A stretch of DNA of 41,653 nt from a virus. Position 1 is the stretch's first letter. The number at the start of each line of letters is the position of its first letter. This document shows, piece by piece, positions 15,354 through 27,600 of the stretch. Where the stretch lies: IMG/VR virus record IMGVR_UViG_3300004369_000039, positions 1-41,653 of that record. The stretch is one strand, 5' to 3'. A program made the translations under genes and the position numbers. The notes beneath the pieces were generated by a model. The model ran no database searches. It saw nothing but the letters and a program-made list of their open reading frames with translations, and was not told the origin of the DNA.

Positions 15354-18300
15354 ATGGCCACTACTACAAGACAAACAAGTTTATTAGTTCAACAGGATTG
15401 GACTAAAATTTATCAGACATTCAAAGACGCTAACTTCCAGAGTTTTGACTTTGAAACTATACGCAAGAGCATGATTGAGTACTTGCGTACTTACTATCCA
15501 GAAGACTTTAACGACTTTACTGAATCAAGTGAATATATTGCACTTATTGATTTAATTGCATTCTTAGGTCAAAGTTTAGCATTTAGAACAGACTTAAATG
15601 CTAGAGAAAACTTCTTAGATACAGCAGAGCGTAGAGATAGTATTCTTAAACTGGCTAAGTTAATTAGTTATAACCCAAAACGTAATATACCTGCCAGTGG
15701 CTTTATAAAATTCCAAAGTGTTTCGACCAGCGAAAGAGTTTTTGACAGTGAAGGCAATAATCTCGCAAATACTATTATTAACTGGAACGACAGTACTAAC
15801 GAAAATTGGTTAGAACAATTTACTGCCGTACTTAATGCTTCGTTGTTAACTACCCAATCTATAGGTAAACCTGGAGCGACGAAAACACTCAATGGTATCA
15901 AAACTGATGAGTACACTGTAAAAATGTTAAACAACATTGTTCCAGTCAAGTCGTTCAATGCCAGCATATCAGGTATTACTACAAGATTTGAAGTTGTAAG
16001 TGCATCAACCGCAGACTATAATTATGTCTACGAAAAGGACCCGCAGCCTAACGGTATCTTTAATTTCCTATACAAGAATGACAATCAAGGTAATGCATCA
16101 AACAATACTGGATATTTCTTTTACTTTAAACAAGGCGAACTACTAAATTTAAATTTTAATGTTAGTGAAAGTTTACCTAATCGTGTTGTAAATGTAAACT
16201 TTAATAACATTAACAACAATGACGTATGGTTGTATGGATTAGACGCCAACGGTAATATTGACACAGAATGGACTAAAGTGCCAGCAGTCAATGGTATTAA
16301 TGTTATATACAACAATACCGCAGAAAGGAATCTGTACAGCGTAGGCACACGAGCAAATGATCAAATTGACTTAGTGTTCGGAGATGGGTCATTCACAAAT
16401 ATTCCAGATGGTAATTTTAGGTTGTACTACAGATTGTCAAACAATCAAACATATAAAATTACACCAGAGGAAATGAGCTCCATTAACGTTAGTATTCCTT
16501 ATCGTAGTAAAACAGGACGTACTGAAACGTTAACAGTTCGTGCTAGTTTACAATATACGGTTACTAATGCAACCAGTCGCGAATCACTTGACGAAATTAG
16601 AACAAAAGCACCACAGCAGTATTATACACAGAATCGCATGGTATCGGGCGAGGACTATAATGTCTTACCGTATACAACTTTTAGTACAATACTCAAAGCC
16701 AAGGCTGTTAATAGAAGCAGTTCAGGCATAAGCAGATATTTAGATGTAGTAGATGCAACAGGCAAATACTCTAGCACAAACATTTTTGCTGAAGATGGCG
16801 AAATCTACAAAGAAGACGTATCTACTACAGCAGTTACATTTCAGTTTACCAGCAGGAGTGAAATAAGTAACTTAGTACAAACTTCTATACAAAATCTTAT
16901 TTCGCAGTCAGATGTAAAGCATCTGTACTACAGAACAGCAACACGCCAAACACCAACAGCAACTTGGACACAGGTTACTAACAGTAGTGGACGCAGTACT
17001 GGTACATTTAGTTCTAACAGTTATGTGTACTTAACACAAGGAGCTCTTGTGAAGTTTAATGCTCCGTCCGGCAAGTATTTTAATGCACAAAATCAACTGG
17101 TTACAGGAACTCCCACAACAGAGTTTCAGCGCACCAGCATATGGGCAAGCATAATCAGTTACCCCACTCCCGGAGTAGGCAATGCTATACTAAGTGTGGT
17201 TGTCCCCAGTACTGCTATAGTAGCAGAAGTGATTCCGGTGTTTGAAAATTCATGGCCATCAACACTTATTACTACTATTATTGATAATATATTAAGTTAC
17301 AAAACATTTGCTCTGCGTTACGATGTGAGCGATATGGAGTGGAAAATCGTTACTGAAGCAAACATTGGTACTGGCGAGTTCAGTTTAACTAATGCCGGAA
17401 ATACCACAGGAACTAATTTAGATAACAGTTGGTTCTTGAAATTAAGTTACGATAATCAAGAATACAACGTAGTCAGCAGAGGAACAAAGTACTTTTTCCA
17501 AAGTGTAAGGGAAACACGTTTTTACTTTAATCCAGATGCAAAAGTATACGACTCAAGAACAGCAACTACACTTATTGACGAGATAAAGTTATTAAGAACC
17601 AATACAGAACCTGACAGTTCAGACAGTATTTTCTATTCGCAAACCTGGAAGATTGATAATCGTGTTATTGCCAGTGACGGTACTGAAGACAATAGAAAAA
17701 TACTAGTTACATTCTTAGACGAAAATCTAGACGGTGTGCCAGACGACCCGGATCTGTTTACCACGTTTGTTGCGCCTACGGTTAACCCACAGAACAAGTA
17801 TATATTCTTTGTGCAGTCTCAGGATAACGTAAACTTCTTGCAATATGATCCTGTATCGAGAACAGACATAGTATCCAGTTACGCAACTGAAAGTGATGTA
17901 CTAAACAATATATCTTTGTACGCAATTGATACAATTTTTTATGCGTACACAGATGATAAGTTTTTCCAGTCTAGCGGCACAGCACTAACACAGTTAACGA
18001 ACTATATTGCCAGAGTCGGTAGAGAGCAGATTTCGTTCCAGTACAAGCATAACAGCCCGAATAACAATAGAATAGACCCTAGCCCAAATAATCTAATAGA
18101 TTTGTATATATTAACCAAAGCGTACAGTGATGACTATACTGCATACATTACAGATACAACATCGACACTAACAGAGCCAGTTGCACCAACTAGCGAAGAT
18201 TTGCAAACAGATTACAGTACTATTGAAAATCTCAAAACTGTAAGTGACAGTTTGATATATAATGCCGCAAAGTTTAAACCTTTGTTTGGAAGCAAAGCCG

Positions 18301-18644
18301 AATCAGCATTGCGAGCTACGTTTAAAGTAGTTAAGAATCCAAGTTCTAATGTAAGTGATAACGAAGTTAAGAGTTTAGTGATTGATTCTATCAACACTTA
18401 CTTTGATATCAACAATTGGGACTTTGGTGAAACATTTTACTTCAGTGAGCTAAGTGCATATTTGCACAGCGAACTAACACCAACAGTAAGCAGTATCATT
18501 ATCGTTCCTAATTCAGGATCAAACAGTTTTGGTAACTTATATCAAATTAACACAGAGCCAAACGAAATACTTGTAAGTGCGGCAACAGTTAATGATGTAC
18601 AAATTATTTCTGCTATTACAGCAGGACAACTTAATAGGGTATAG
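15354..18644 (+). CDS. 6: gp6 baseplate wedge subunit
   Basis: gp6 forms the inner dimeric ring of the baseplate wedge, on the gp25-gp7 core bundle. The N-terminus is typical of marine T4-like gp6: QQDWTKIYQTFKDANFQSFD, SMIEYLRTYYPEDFNDF, ESSEYIALIDLIAFLGQSLA, RENFLDTAERRDSILKLAKL and YNPKRN. Further parts (about 395-470: VRASLQYTVTNATSRESLDE, KAPQQYYTQNRMVSGEDYN) match the gp6/baseplate-J arrangement. At 1096 residues it is longer than T4 gp6 (660), as in cyanophages. The TAG stop is followed by AGGAAGG, the ribosome-binding site of the next gene. Confidence 0.92.
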   Translation: MATTTRQTSLLVQQDWTKIYQTFKDANFQSFDFETIRKSMIEYLRTYYPEDFNDFTESSEYIALIDLIAFLGQSLAFRTDLNARENFLDTAERRDSILKLAKLISYNPKRNIPASGFIKFQSVSTSERVFDSEGNNLANTIINWNDSTNENWLEQFTAVLNASLLTTQSIGKPGATKTLNGIKTDEYTVKMLNNIVPVKSFNASISGITTRFEVVSASTADYNYVYEKDPQPNGIFNFLYKNDNQGNASNNTGYFFYFKQGELLNLNFNVSESLPNRVVNVNFNNINNNDVWLYGLDANGNIDTEWTKVPAVNGINVIYNNTAERNLYSVGTRANDQIDLVFGDGSFTNIPDGNFRLYYRLSNNQTYKITPEEMSSINVSIPYRSKTGRTETLTVRASLQYTVTNATSRESLDEIRTKAPQQYYTQNRMVSGEDYNVLPYTTFSTILKAKAVNRSSSGISRYLDVVDATGKYSSTNIFAEDGEIYKEDVSTTAVTFQFTSRSEISNLVQTSIQNLISQSDVKHLYYRTATRQTPTATWTQVTNSSGRSTGTFSSNSYVYLTQGALVKFNAPSGKYFNAQNQLVTGTPTTEFQRTSIWASIISYPTPGVGNAILSVVVPSTAIVAEVIPVFENSWPSTLITTIIDNILSYKTFALRYDVSDMEWKIVTEANIGTGEFSLTNAGNTTGTNLDNSWFLKLSYDNQEYNVVSRGTKYFFQSVRETRFYFNPDAKVYDSRTATTLIDEIKLLRTNTEPDSSDSIFYSQTWKIDNRVIASDGTEDNRKILVTFLDENLDGVPDDPDLFTTFVAPTVNPQNKYIFFVQSQDNVNFLQYDPVSRTDIVSSYATESDVLNNISLYAIDTIFYAYTDDKFFQSSGTALTQLTNYIARVGREQISFQYKHNSPNNNRIDPSPNNLIDLYILTKAYSDDYTAYITDTTSTLTEPVAPTSEDLQTDYSTIENLKTVSDSLIYNAAKFKPLFGSKAESALRATFKVVKNPSSNVSDNEVKSLVIDSINTYFDINNWDFGETFYFSELSAYLHSELTPTVSSIIIVPNSGSNSFGNLYQINTEPNEILVSAATVNDVQIISAITAGQLNRV

Positions 18645-18655
18645 GAAGGTAGGCA

Positions 18656-21600
18656 ATGGCAGCATTCAAAACTCATCAGTTTTTACCTGACGTTTTTCAA
18701 ACTGATACTAACAAAAAGTTTTTAAACGCTACAGTTGATCAGTTACTTAGTGAGCCACAACTTAAACAGGTCAATGGCTACATTGGTAGAAAATTAGCAC
18801 CTTCTTATAAAGCAAACGACAGTTATGTATCTGAGCCAACAGCGTCAAGAGCAGACTATCAGCTAGAACCAGGTGTAGTAATAAAAGACCAACTGACTAA
18901 AAAAGTAGATTATGCAACAACTTATGTAGACATTGTTAATAAAATTGGATACGAAGGTGGTATTACTGATAACCACAATAGACTGTTTGACAATGAATTT
19001 TATTCTTATGACCCTAGAATTAGTTTTGACAAGTTTGTTAACTTTAGTCAGTATTATTGGTTAAGCCTGGGTCCAAATCCTATACAAATTACCAGCACTG
19101 GCGTAAGTACTCGGCAAACATTTACAGTAACATACAATCCTGTTAACAATGCTTACGAATTCACAGGTAATGATAACGTGCCTAACCCAAGTATTACGCT
19201 GGCACGTGGCGGAGTGTACGAATTTGTAATTAACAATCCAGGAAATAACTTTTGGATTCAAGGCAAGCCAGGCACAGATGGTATAGACCCCGATCAAAGC
19301 AACGTAGAAACTAGAGATGTACTTGGTGTTGCAAACAACGGAACAGATTCCGGAACGGTGACTTTTACAGTCCCTAGTGCAACAGCACAAGATCAGTACA
19401 CAAGTTTTCCGACTGTAGAGTCAGTTAGTTATGCTACTGATTTAGCATTTAATCAAGTGCAAGGTGCAAAGCCACAAGACTTGATTGACACATACGGTGG
19501 TATTGACGGCCCTGTTGCATACCTAGATGGTGCAACAGTTGTTTTTGTAAATAGAGCGTACATTGACGATAGTTTTTGGATAGATGTTGCTAGAACAGAA
19601 AACGGAATTGTTTACCTAGATCAGAGTGTACAGATTCCACTTGCTGACAGGACTAACGTTTATACAGTTTCAATACAGCCAGACGCAGAAGGCAATGACA
19701 GAATTTTATTATTACCTAAAATTGCTGTTCCTGAAGACCACAAAGTACGAATAACAGGCGGCGCAACGTATGCAAGCAAACAATGGTTTGTTAGAAATTC
19801 AGTGTACGAACTTGTTCCTTACATTACAGCACCACTTGCAAATTTATACTATCAGAATCAAGCTGATTCAGCCGCAAGTGGTATCATAAACCTAGTTGAT
19901 CTCGATGTTGATACTATAGATCCCAGTACAGATATACTAGGAGAACTTAATTATACAAGCCCTAATGGTGTAGTATTCACAAACGGTTTAAAAGTTAATT
20001 TTGATTCTACAGTACCAGCAAGTTGGCAAAACAAGAACTACTATGTTGAGGGTGTGGGCACAGGTATAAGACTAGTGCCAGAGAATGAACTTATCAGTAT
20101 AGAAACACTGAACAACAGTTTTGTTACAGCAGGCGGTTTAAACTACCAAGTTGATGATCGAGTTACCATCCAAGGTGGTACCTTTACTACTGCGGCAGTA
20201 GCAGTTGTTGATAGCATAACTCAAGATACTGCCGTGTTGTCAGCAACTATAGATCCTACTTCGGGCTCAGTTACAGCAGTTACCATTATAGACGGCGGTA
20301 GCGGTTACTTGGCAACACCAACATTGACTTTTGCCGCTCCTGCCAGCGGAAGTTTAGCCAGTGCCACAGCAACAATAACCAACGGTGTTGTTACAGCAAT
20401 TACACTAGCGAGTGGCGGTAGTGGTTATGAATCTAATCCTGTGATTACAGTTACAGCTCCAGAATCTGGACCTATCAAAACATTCAAGATTAAAGAACGG
20501 GGAAACTACACAGTCTTACCTACCAATCCTGTTAGTGTTACAGGCGGATCAGGATCAGGCGCAAGTTTTGAAGTGTATCTGCAACCAGAGTTTCCTGATT
20601 ATATTACAATTAATAGATCCAGTTTAGATAGAAATGCATGGAGTCGCGGCAATAGATGGGTCCACATAGATGTAATAGAAAAAACAGCAGGCTATCTTGA
20701 TCAAGAAGTATTACTTAATCAGACACAACGTGCCAGCAGACCTATCATAGAATTTGAAGCAGATTATCAATTATACAACAATGGAGCGGTTGCCAAGCTA
20801 CCTGTTGATATATTAGATACAACTATTACTCGTGCATTCCAGCAGATCCAAGGTGTAGTGTCAGTTGATACAACAGTGTTTACTGTAGGAACACTTACTC
20901 TTACAACTGGCGATAGGGTTGTATTTGCAAACGACCAAGACAATAATGTAAGAAACAAGATTTACAACTTCACAATCGAAAAAGCAGTAGACGATCCAAG
21001 TGACGTTTACAAAGCATACCTAGTTGAAGCAGATGATGCAACTGTTGTGGATAATAATACTGTGCTGGCACTGTCGGGTGCAAATGGTGGCAAGGGATGG
21101 CACTACAATGGCACAAGCTGGACAATAGCACAAGAAAAAACAGCAAACAATCAAGAACCCTTATTTGACGTAGTTGATAGTACAGGTATAAGTTATGCCG
21201 ATGCAAGTACATATACTGGTACAACGTTTACCGGATCTAAAGTAATTTCCTATAAGCGAGGAACAGGCACCAACGATACGGTACTAGGCTTCCCTTTAAG
21301 TTATAAAAACTTTGCAAATCAAGGTGATATTGAATTTGAGAACACGTTTGATTCTCAAACATTCACATACTTAACAGGCGATACTAATGTCGTAACTACA
21401 CAAAAAGTCAATGCTGGTTACTTGCAGAAAAATGCATCAACCACAACTTGTAGTAGAGAAAACATTTGGCAAATTGCGAGAAACTTTAGTAAACAATTTA
21501 AGATCTACGATTTTATTTACGACGGTGTTACTAACTTATTCCCGATTGATCATCTTCCTGATGTAAGCACAGATTTCCCACATATTAAAGTTTATGTGAA

Positions 21601-24600
21601 TAATGAAATTCTAAGTGTAGGTAATTTTGCAACTACAAAAGTTGTGGATAAATTTGCCGTATTGGTTAATCCCGATCTTATTACAAAAAATGATGCAGTA
21701 TTTGTTGCCATCTTTAACCAAGATGTACCTGTAACAGCCAACGCACATTACGAAGTTCCTATTAACTTAGATATTAATACGTTAAATAAAAATCTGTCTA
21801 CGGTTACACTAGGGCAGATGCGAAATCATCTAACTGAGTTGAAGAACAACAGTCTCAACGTTGTCGGTAGTGTTCCGGGTAGCAGTAATCTTAGAGACAT
21901 TGAGTATAAAAATACATCTGGAAGTATACTACAACACAGTGCACCTGCTGTTTATGCAGGACTGTTCTTAAATCATCCAACAATGGATGCTGTTAACGCC
22001 ATTAAGTTAGCCAATAGAGAGTATTCAAAATTTAAAAAGAACTTCCTAGAAGTTGCAGGTAAAATTGATTTAGATTTAAATGACGCACAAGCTAGTTTTG
22101 ATACAGTGCTTCTACAGATGCACAGCATTAAGAACGAAAGTTTCCCGTGGTACCACAGTGATATGATACCACACGGTGATGAGAACAGAACTGCGATACC
22201 TACCTATACTGTGATTGATCCAGACATTGTATCTTATGAAATCACAAGTATATTTAATGATACCCAACCAAACAATAAATCTGTTTTGGTTTATGTGACC
22301 AGGACCATAGACAATGTAACAACAAAGTCGTTGGTAATAAAAGGCAGGGATTATACTTTTAATACTGATCGTGCCGCAATTACTTTTACAAGTAATTTTA
22401 AATTATTATTTAATGATCTAATAGACATCGTAGAGTACAGTGATACAGATGGAAGTTTTATTCCTGAAACTCCTACTAAGATGGGTATGTATCCAAAGTT
22501 TATTCCTGAGAAGTATTTGGACAACACACTACGTACACCAGTTAATGTTATCCAAGGACATGACGGAAGCATTACACCTGCATTCAATGACTTTAGAGAT
22601 GACTTGTTGTTAGAACTAGAACGTAGAATTTACAATAATATTAAAGTTACCTACGATACCAATACCTTTGACATTATTGACTACATGCCTGGCAAGTTTA
22701 GAGATACTGACTATACCAGAGCAGAATTTACTCAAATTCTTAGTCAAGGATTTTTAGCATGGGTAGGTACAAACAGAGTTGACTTTTCGACAAACAGTTA
22801 CTTTAGTGCAAGCGATCCATTTACTTGGAACTACAAAGCATTTAGAGATGTAGTCAACGGCGAAACTTTACCGGGTACCTGGAGAAGCATTTATAGGTAT
22901 TTTTACGACACTGATAGACCACATACACATCCATGGGAGATGTTAGGCTTCAGTGAGAAACCAGATTACTGGGATACTAGATATGGTGTTTCTCCGTACA
23001 CAGGCGGAAACAGCACATTATGGAGTGATTTAAGTGTAGGGTACATACATAGCGGCACAAGACAAGGTATCGATCTACGCTATCAAAGACCAAACCTAAG
23101 TCAGTTTATACCTGTTGACGACAACGGTAATTTGCGTAGTCCGGAGCAAATACTAGTTACTGATTTCGATGGTAGTCGAGCCAATATAAGTTATGCAGTT
23201 GGAGATATAGGCCCTGTTGAACTTGCATGGAGACGCAGTAGTGAATATCCATTTGCGTTGATGTTGGCACTGGCGTTGGCAAAACCTGCAAGATTCTTTG
23301 GATTGCAGGCAAATGTACATAGGTACAATAGAAACAGTTTTACAGGCCAGTTTGAGACAACTGGCACTAGTCAGCACATAACTCCTACATCTCTACATGT
23401 TAACGGCTATGTGGATGCAAACAGTGCAACACAACGCACTGCTGGATATCTTAACTGGATCAAGGATTATATAACCAATCTAGGTGCTGGGTCCGCATCA
23501 TCGGTGGTAGTTGACAATCTGTCAAAACTTAACGTACAACTGGTACACAAAGTAGCAGGTTACACAGATAAAAAGTTTGTTGAATTACTCGCAGAACAAG
23601 TAAGTCCTAGCAGTATCAATAACAGTGTTGTTATTCCTGACGACAACTATGCTTTAAAAATATACAAAGGTAGTCCCGTTAGAAAGATTGAATATAGTGC
23701 TGTAATTGTACAAAAAAGTGCTAACGGTTATACAGTTAGCGGTTACAATACTACGAATCCGTTCTTTACTATTATTCCTAGTGAACCCAACAACAATGCA
23801 TATAGCATTGAAGAAAGTGGTGTTCGTGCTGTAATATTCAGAGACTTCAAAAAACAAAAAATTACAATACCTTACGGTTTTGAATTTAACAGTGTACAGC
23901 AAGTAACAGACTTCCTAGTAGGATATCAAAGATTCCTACAAAGTCAAGGATTTATTTTTGTAGACAACGAAGACGCTCTTAAACAACAAAAAGATTTCGT
24001 ATTAAGTGTTAGAGAATTTGTCCACTGGACAACACAAGGATGGAAGGTTAACAGTGTTCTTGTCCTGAGTCCAGTCAGTGATACAGTAAAGGTATTTGAA
24101 CAAACAGCTATTGTAGACGAAATTAAGAATGCACCGTTTGATAGTAGAGTACTTGACTTAAACTTTAAACCGATTAGTAAAAATGAATTTTCAGTATATA
24201 GGGAGGATAACCTATTTACGTTCCAATCTAATACACAAAAGTCAGTGGGTTTTGCTGAGCTAAACTTAGTGCAAACAGAACACCTACTGATACTGGACAA
24301 CGTTACTGAATTCAACGACGTTATCTACGTTCCAGAGTTAGGTAATAGACAATATAGATTAAAGTTCGTTGGATACAAAACAGACTCTTGGAGTGGTAGT
24401 TTAGAACTGCCAGGGTTCATGTTTAGTAGTGATAACATTGACGTATGGAGCGGTGGAACTGACTACCTCAAAGGGTCTATAGTCCAGCACAAAAATAGGT
24501 ATTACACAGCATTACAGAACATAACTGCTGACCCTAATTTCCAAACTACTAAGTGGAAGCAGTTTGAAAAATCAGAACTACAAAGCGGAATGCTAAGAAA

Positions 24601-27600
24601 CCTTGCATCAAATGCACAACTTGGCGCTAGTTTCTACGACATAGACAACCAACCTGCAAACGAAGAAATACAGTTATTCAGTGATGGTATTACTGGCTTT
24701 AGAGAAAGACAGTACTTCACTGACTTGGGCATAGATGTTACTACCCAGTCAAAGTATTACCAAGGATTGATTACACAAAAAGGCACACCTAACTCTATTA
24801 ACGCACTAGAAGGTGGAACATTTGGAAATTTAGACACAGACATTGACTGGTATGAGAACTGGGCATTCCGTATAGGTGAATACGGATCGTTAGACACTAA
24901 TGCGTTTGTGGAAACAACTCTAAGCGACACAGCAATCACAAACAATCCTACACTTGTGCAGTATACAGACAGCAATAATATTGCGCAACAAGGTACCGTG
25001 GCATTAACTGAAAATGACATCTATAAGATATCCGGCACTTATAACGCAAACGTATTTGTAACAGAGGATCGTACACAGTTTCCGAAACTACGTCCTTTAC
25101 CAGTGGCAGGATTTGTAAATTTAGCAGACGTAGATACCACACTGTTTAATTTAAACAATTACGATTCATTATCTTCTTTAATTGACCTAATAGGAACAGG
25201 GTACAAGATTTGGGTAGCAAAAGATTTCAACAACACGTGGAATGTGTTTAGAGCTACTTATATAGATGGTTTAGTATTCATCCTGCGAGATCTAGATGAA
25301 GGGTCTGCAGAAGTTGTGTTTAATGAAAACCACGGGTTGGCAGTTAACGATGTAGTGGTTATTAAAAACTTTGACGACAGATTTAATGGCGCATACAAAG
25401 TAGACAGTGTTATTGATACAACTAGATTTACTATTACTATTACAAGAAACCTAGACGAACTACAAGAAGAAGCAGTAGTTAGTGGATCGGGATTGTTGTA
25501 TAGATTGTCCAGTGCTAAAATAAGTAACCCTGTTGACATACAAAGTGTTATGCCAGTCAGTGGATGGCTAGAGAATGACAAGGTATGGGTAGAAAATTTA
25601 GATGCTAACGGTAACTGGGGTGTGTACAACAAAACCAGTCCGTGGGTTTATAACAGCAAAGCAGAACTAGATCCCAGTAAACTATCTGGCAATGATAATT
25701 TTGGACAAACAATTAGCATAGAGCCCAATCTTGCTCAATTGATGTATGTTGGTTCGCCAGGATCAGGCGAGGGTAGAGTTAATGCATTTACTAGATCCGT
25801 TACTAATTCTTGGACGGCGAGTTTTGCTTTGAGTGCAAACAGCACAGGACTAGACAGCTTCGGACACAAAGTAGTAAATGCGCAAGGATATGTTGCAGTC
25901 AGCGCACCAGACAGTTCAAGTGGAAAAGGATATGTTTACATCTTTAAAGATGGTATCATACAACAAATATTAACTGATTCATCTGGTAGCCCGAGTGACT
26001 TGTTTGGATCTAGTTTAGCAATCAGCAGAGATGCAAACTATTTGTATATTGGAGCAAGCGGTGCAGATAAAGTTTTCTGTTACCAATTGAATCTGAGAAC
26101 AGCAGTTGATCCAGTTCTTTTACCAGTCGAACGATATAATCTAACACTAGATGCCAATGTTAGTGTTGCTGTGGATGATGCAATAACATACCAGAGTCCA
26201 GGTACAACATCAACCGCAAGTGGTACAGTTGTGTTTGACAGCACAAGAGATTTAGCAGATACTAATGTTGTTGTTGTTACAGGAAACGTTGCGGCGTTTA
26301 CTGACACAGACTTAATCGCAATCAATGGAGCCAATGTGGCGGCAAATATTGTGTCCGACACACAAGCGGTTGCTACTGACACATTTAGTAACGTATCAAT
26401 ACTAACAAGCGATGCTACAGAAGTTGTTGTGTACTCACAGTTACGTGCAGTAGAGTATGTACCGACTATTGAGTACAGTGTAAGTGGTGAAACAATAACT
26501 TTTGTAACACCACCTGCAACTAATGAAGTCATACAGGTATTCAAGCGTGGCAGTTACTATACAAATTTAACTACTATAAATGGAAACGCCAGTACAAACT
26601 TCGGGTCAAGTCTTGCTACAAATGCAGGCGGTAGCGTACTTACTGTCGGAAGTGACACAGCAGTTGTGGGAACACAGGGTAACGAAGGCTTGTTGTATGC
26701 GTATCATAGGACAATTACAGAGTTTACCACAGACGGTACGTCGTCGTCGTTCACTGCCCCAGACGTTTTTGCTAATGACTACAGAGTATTATTGAATGGC
26801 GTAGAGTTAATAGAGGACAGTGATTATTATGTAATTGCACCGAGTACTGTACAGTTTCCAGATATCCAAACAGCAGGACAAACTTTAAGAGTCGAAACCA
26901 ACAACTTCGTACAAGATCAAATTATTCCTCCTAGTACAACAGGAGTTAACGGTCAGAGATTCGGAACTGATATCCAGTTATGCGGCACTGGTTGTAATCT
27001 ATACGGAAGTGCGCCATCCTACTTCGCAAATCAATATAGCTCAGGAGCAGTTTACAGATTAGTAAACGTAGGAAGAGTTTATGGTAACGTAACAGGTACT
27101 GTAAGTAATGCCACAGTCACTTCGGGTGATAGTATCGTTATTAACGATAGGCCAGTAGAGTTTACCGGAACTACTATAACAGACGTAGCCAATGACATTA
27201 ATGCAACAAGTATTCCGGGTGTTACTGCAAGTAACGCTCTGGTGTTTATCAGTAACGTAACGTCAGGGGAAGTTGAAAGTCATTGGAGATTACAAATTAC
27301 AAGTAATGTACAAGTTGCTACAGAAAAACTTAACATTACCTCAGGCAGTACAGGTACCGGTTTAACTGATCTTGGAATAGAAATATACAAGCACACGCAA
27401 GTTATAACACATCCCAATGACATTGGAGAAAAGTTTGGTACTGCAATAGGTATAAGTCAAAGCGTGGGCAAGTTAGCAGTATCTAGTGAAGGTGCAGATA
27501 CTACAACACCTACTACTTTCGACGTAGCTGAAACAGTAACAACATTTGATACTCTGTCTACCACGTTTGTTAAGATAGTTAAAGACTCTGGCGCAGTATA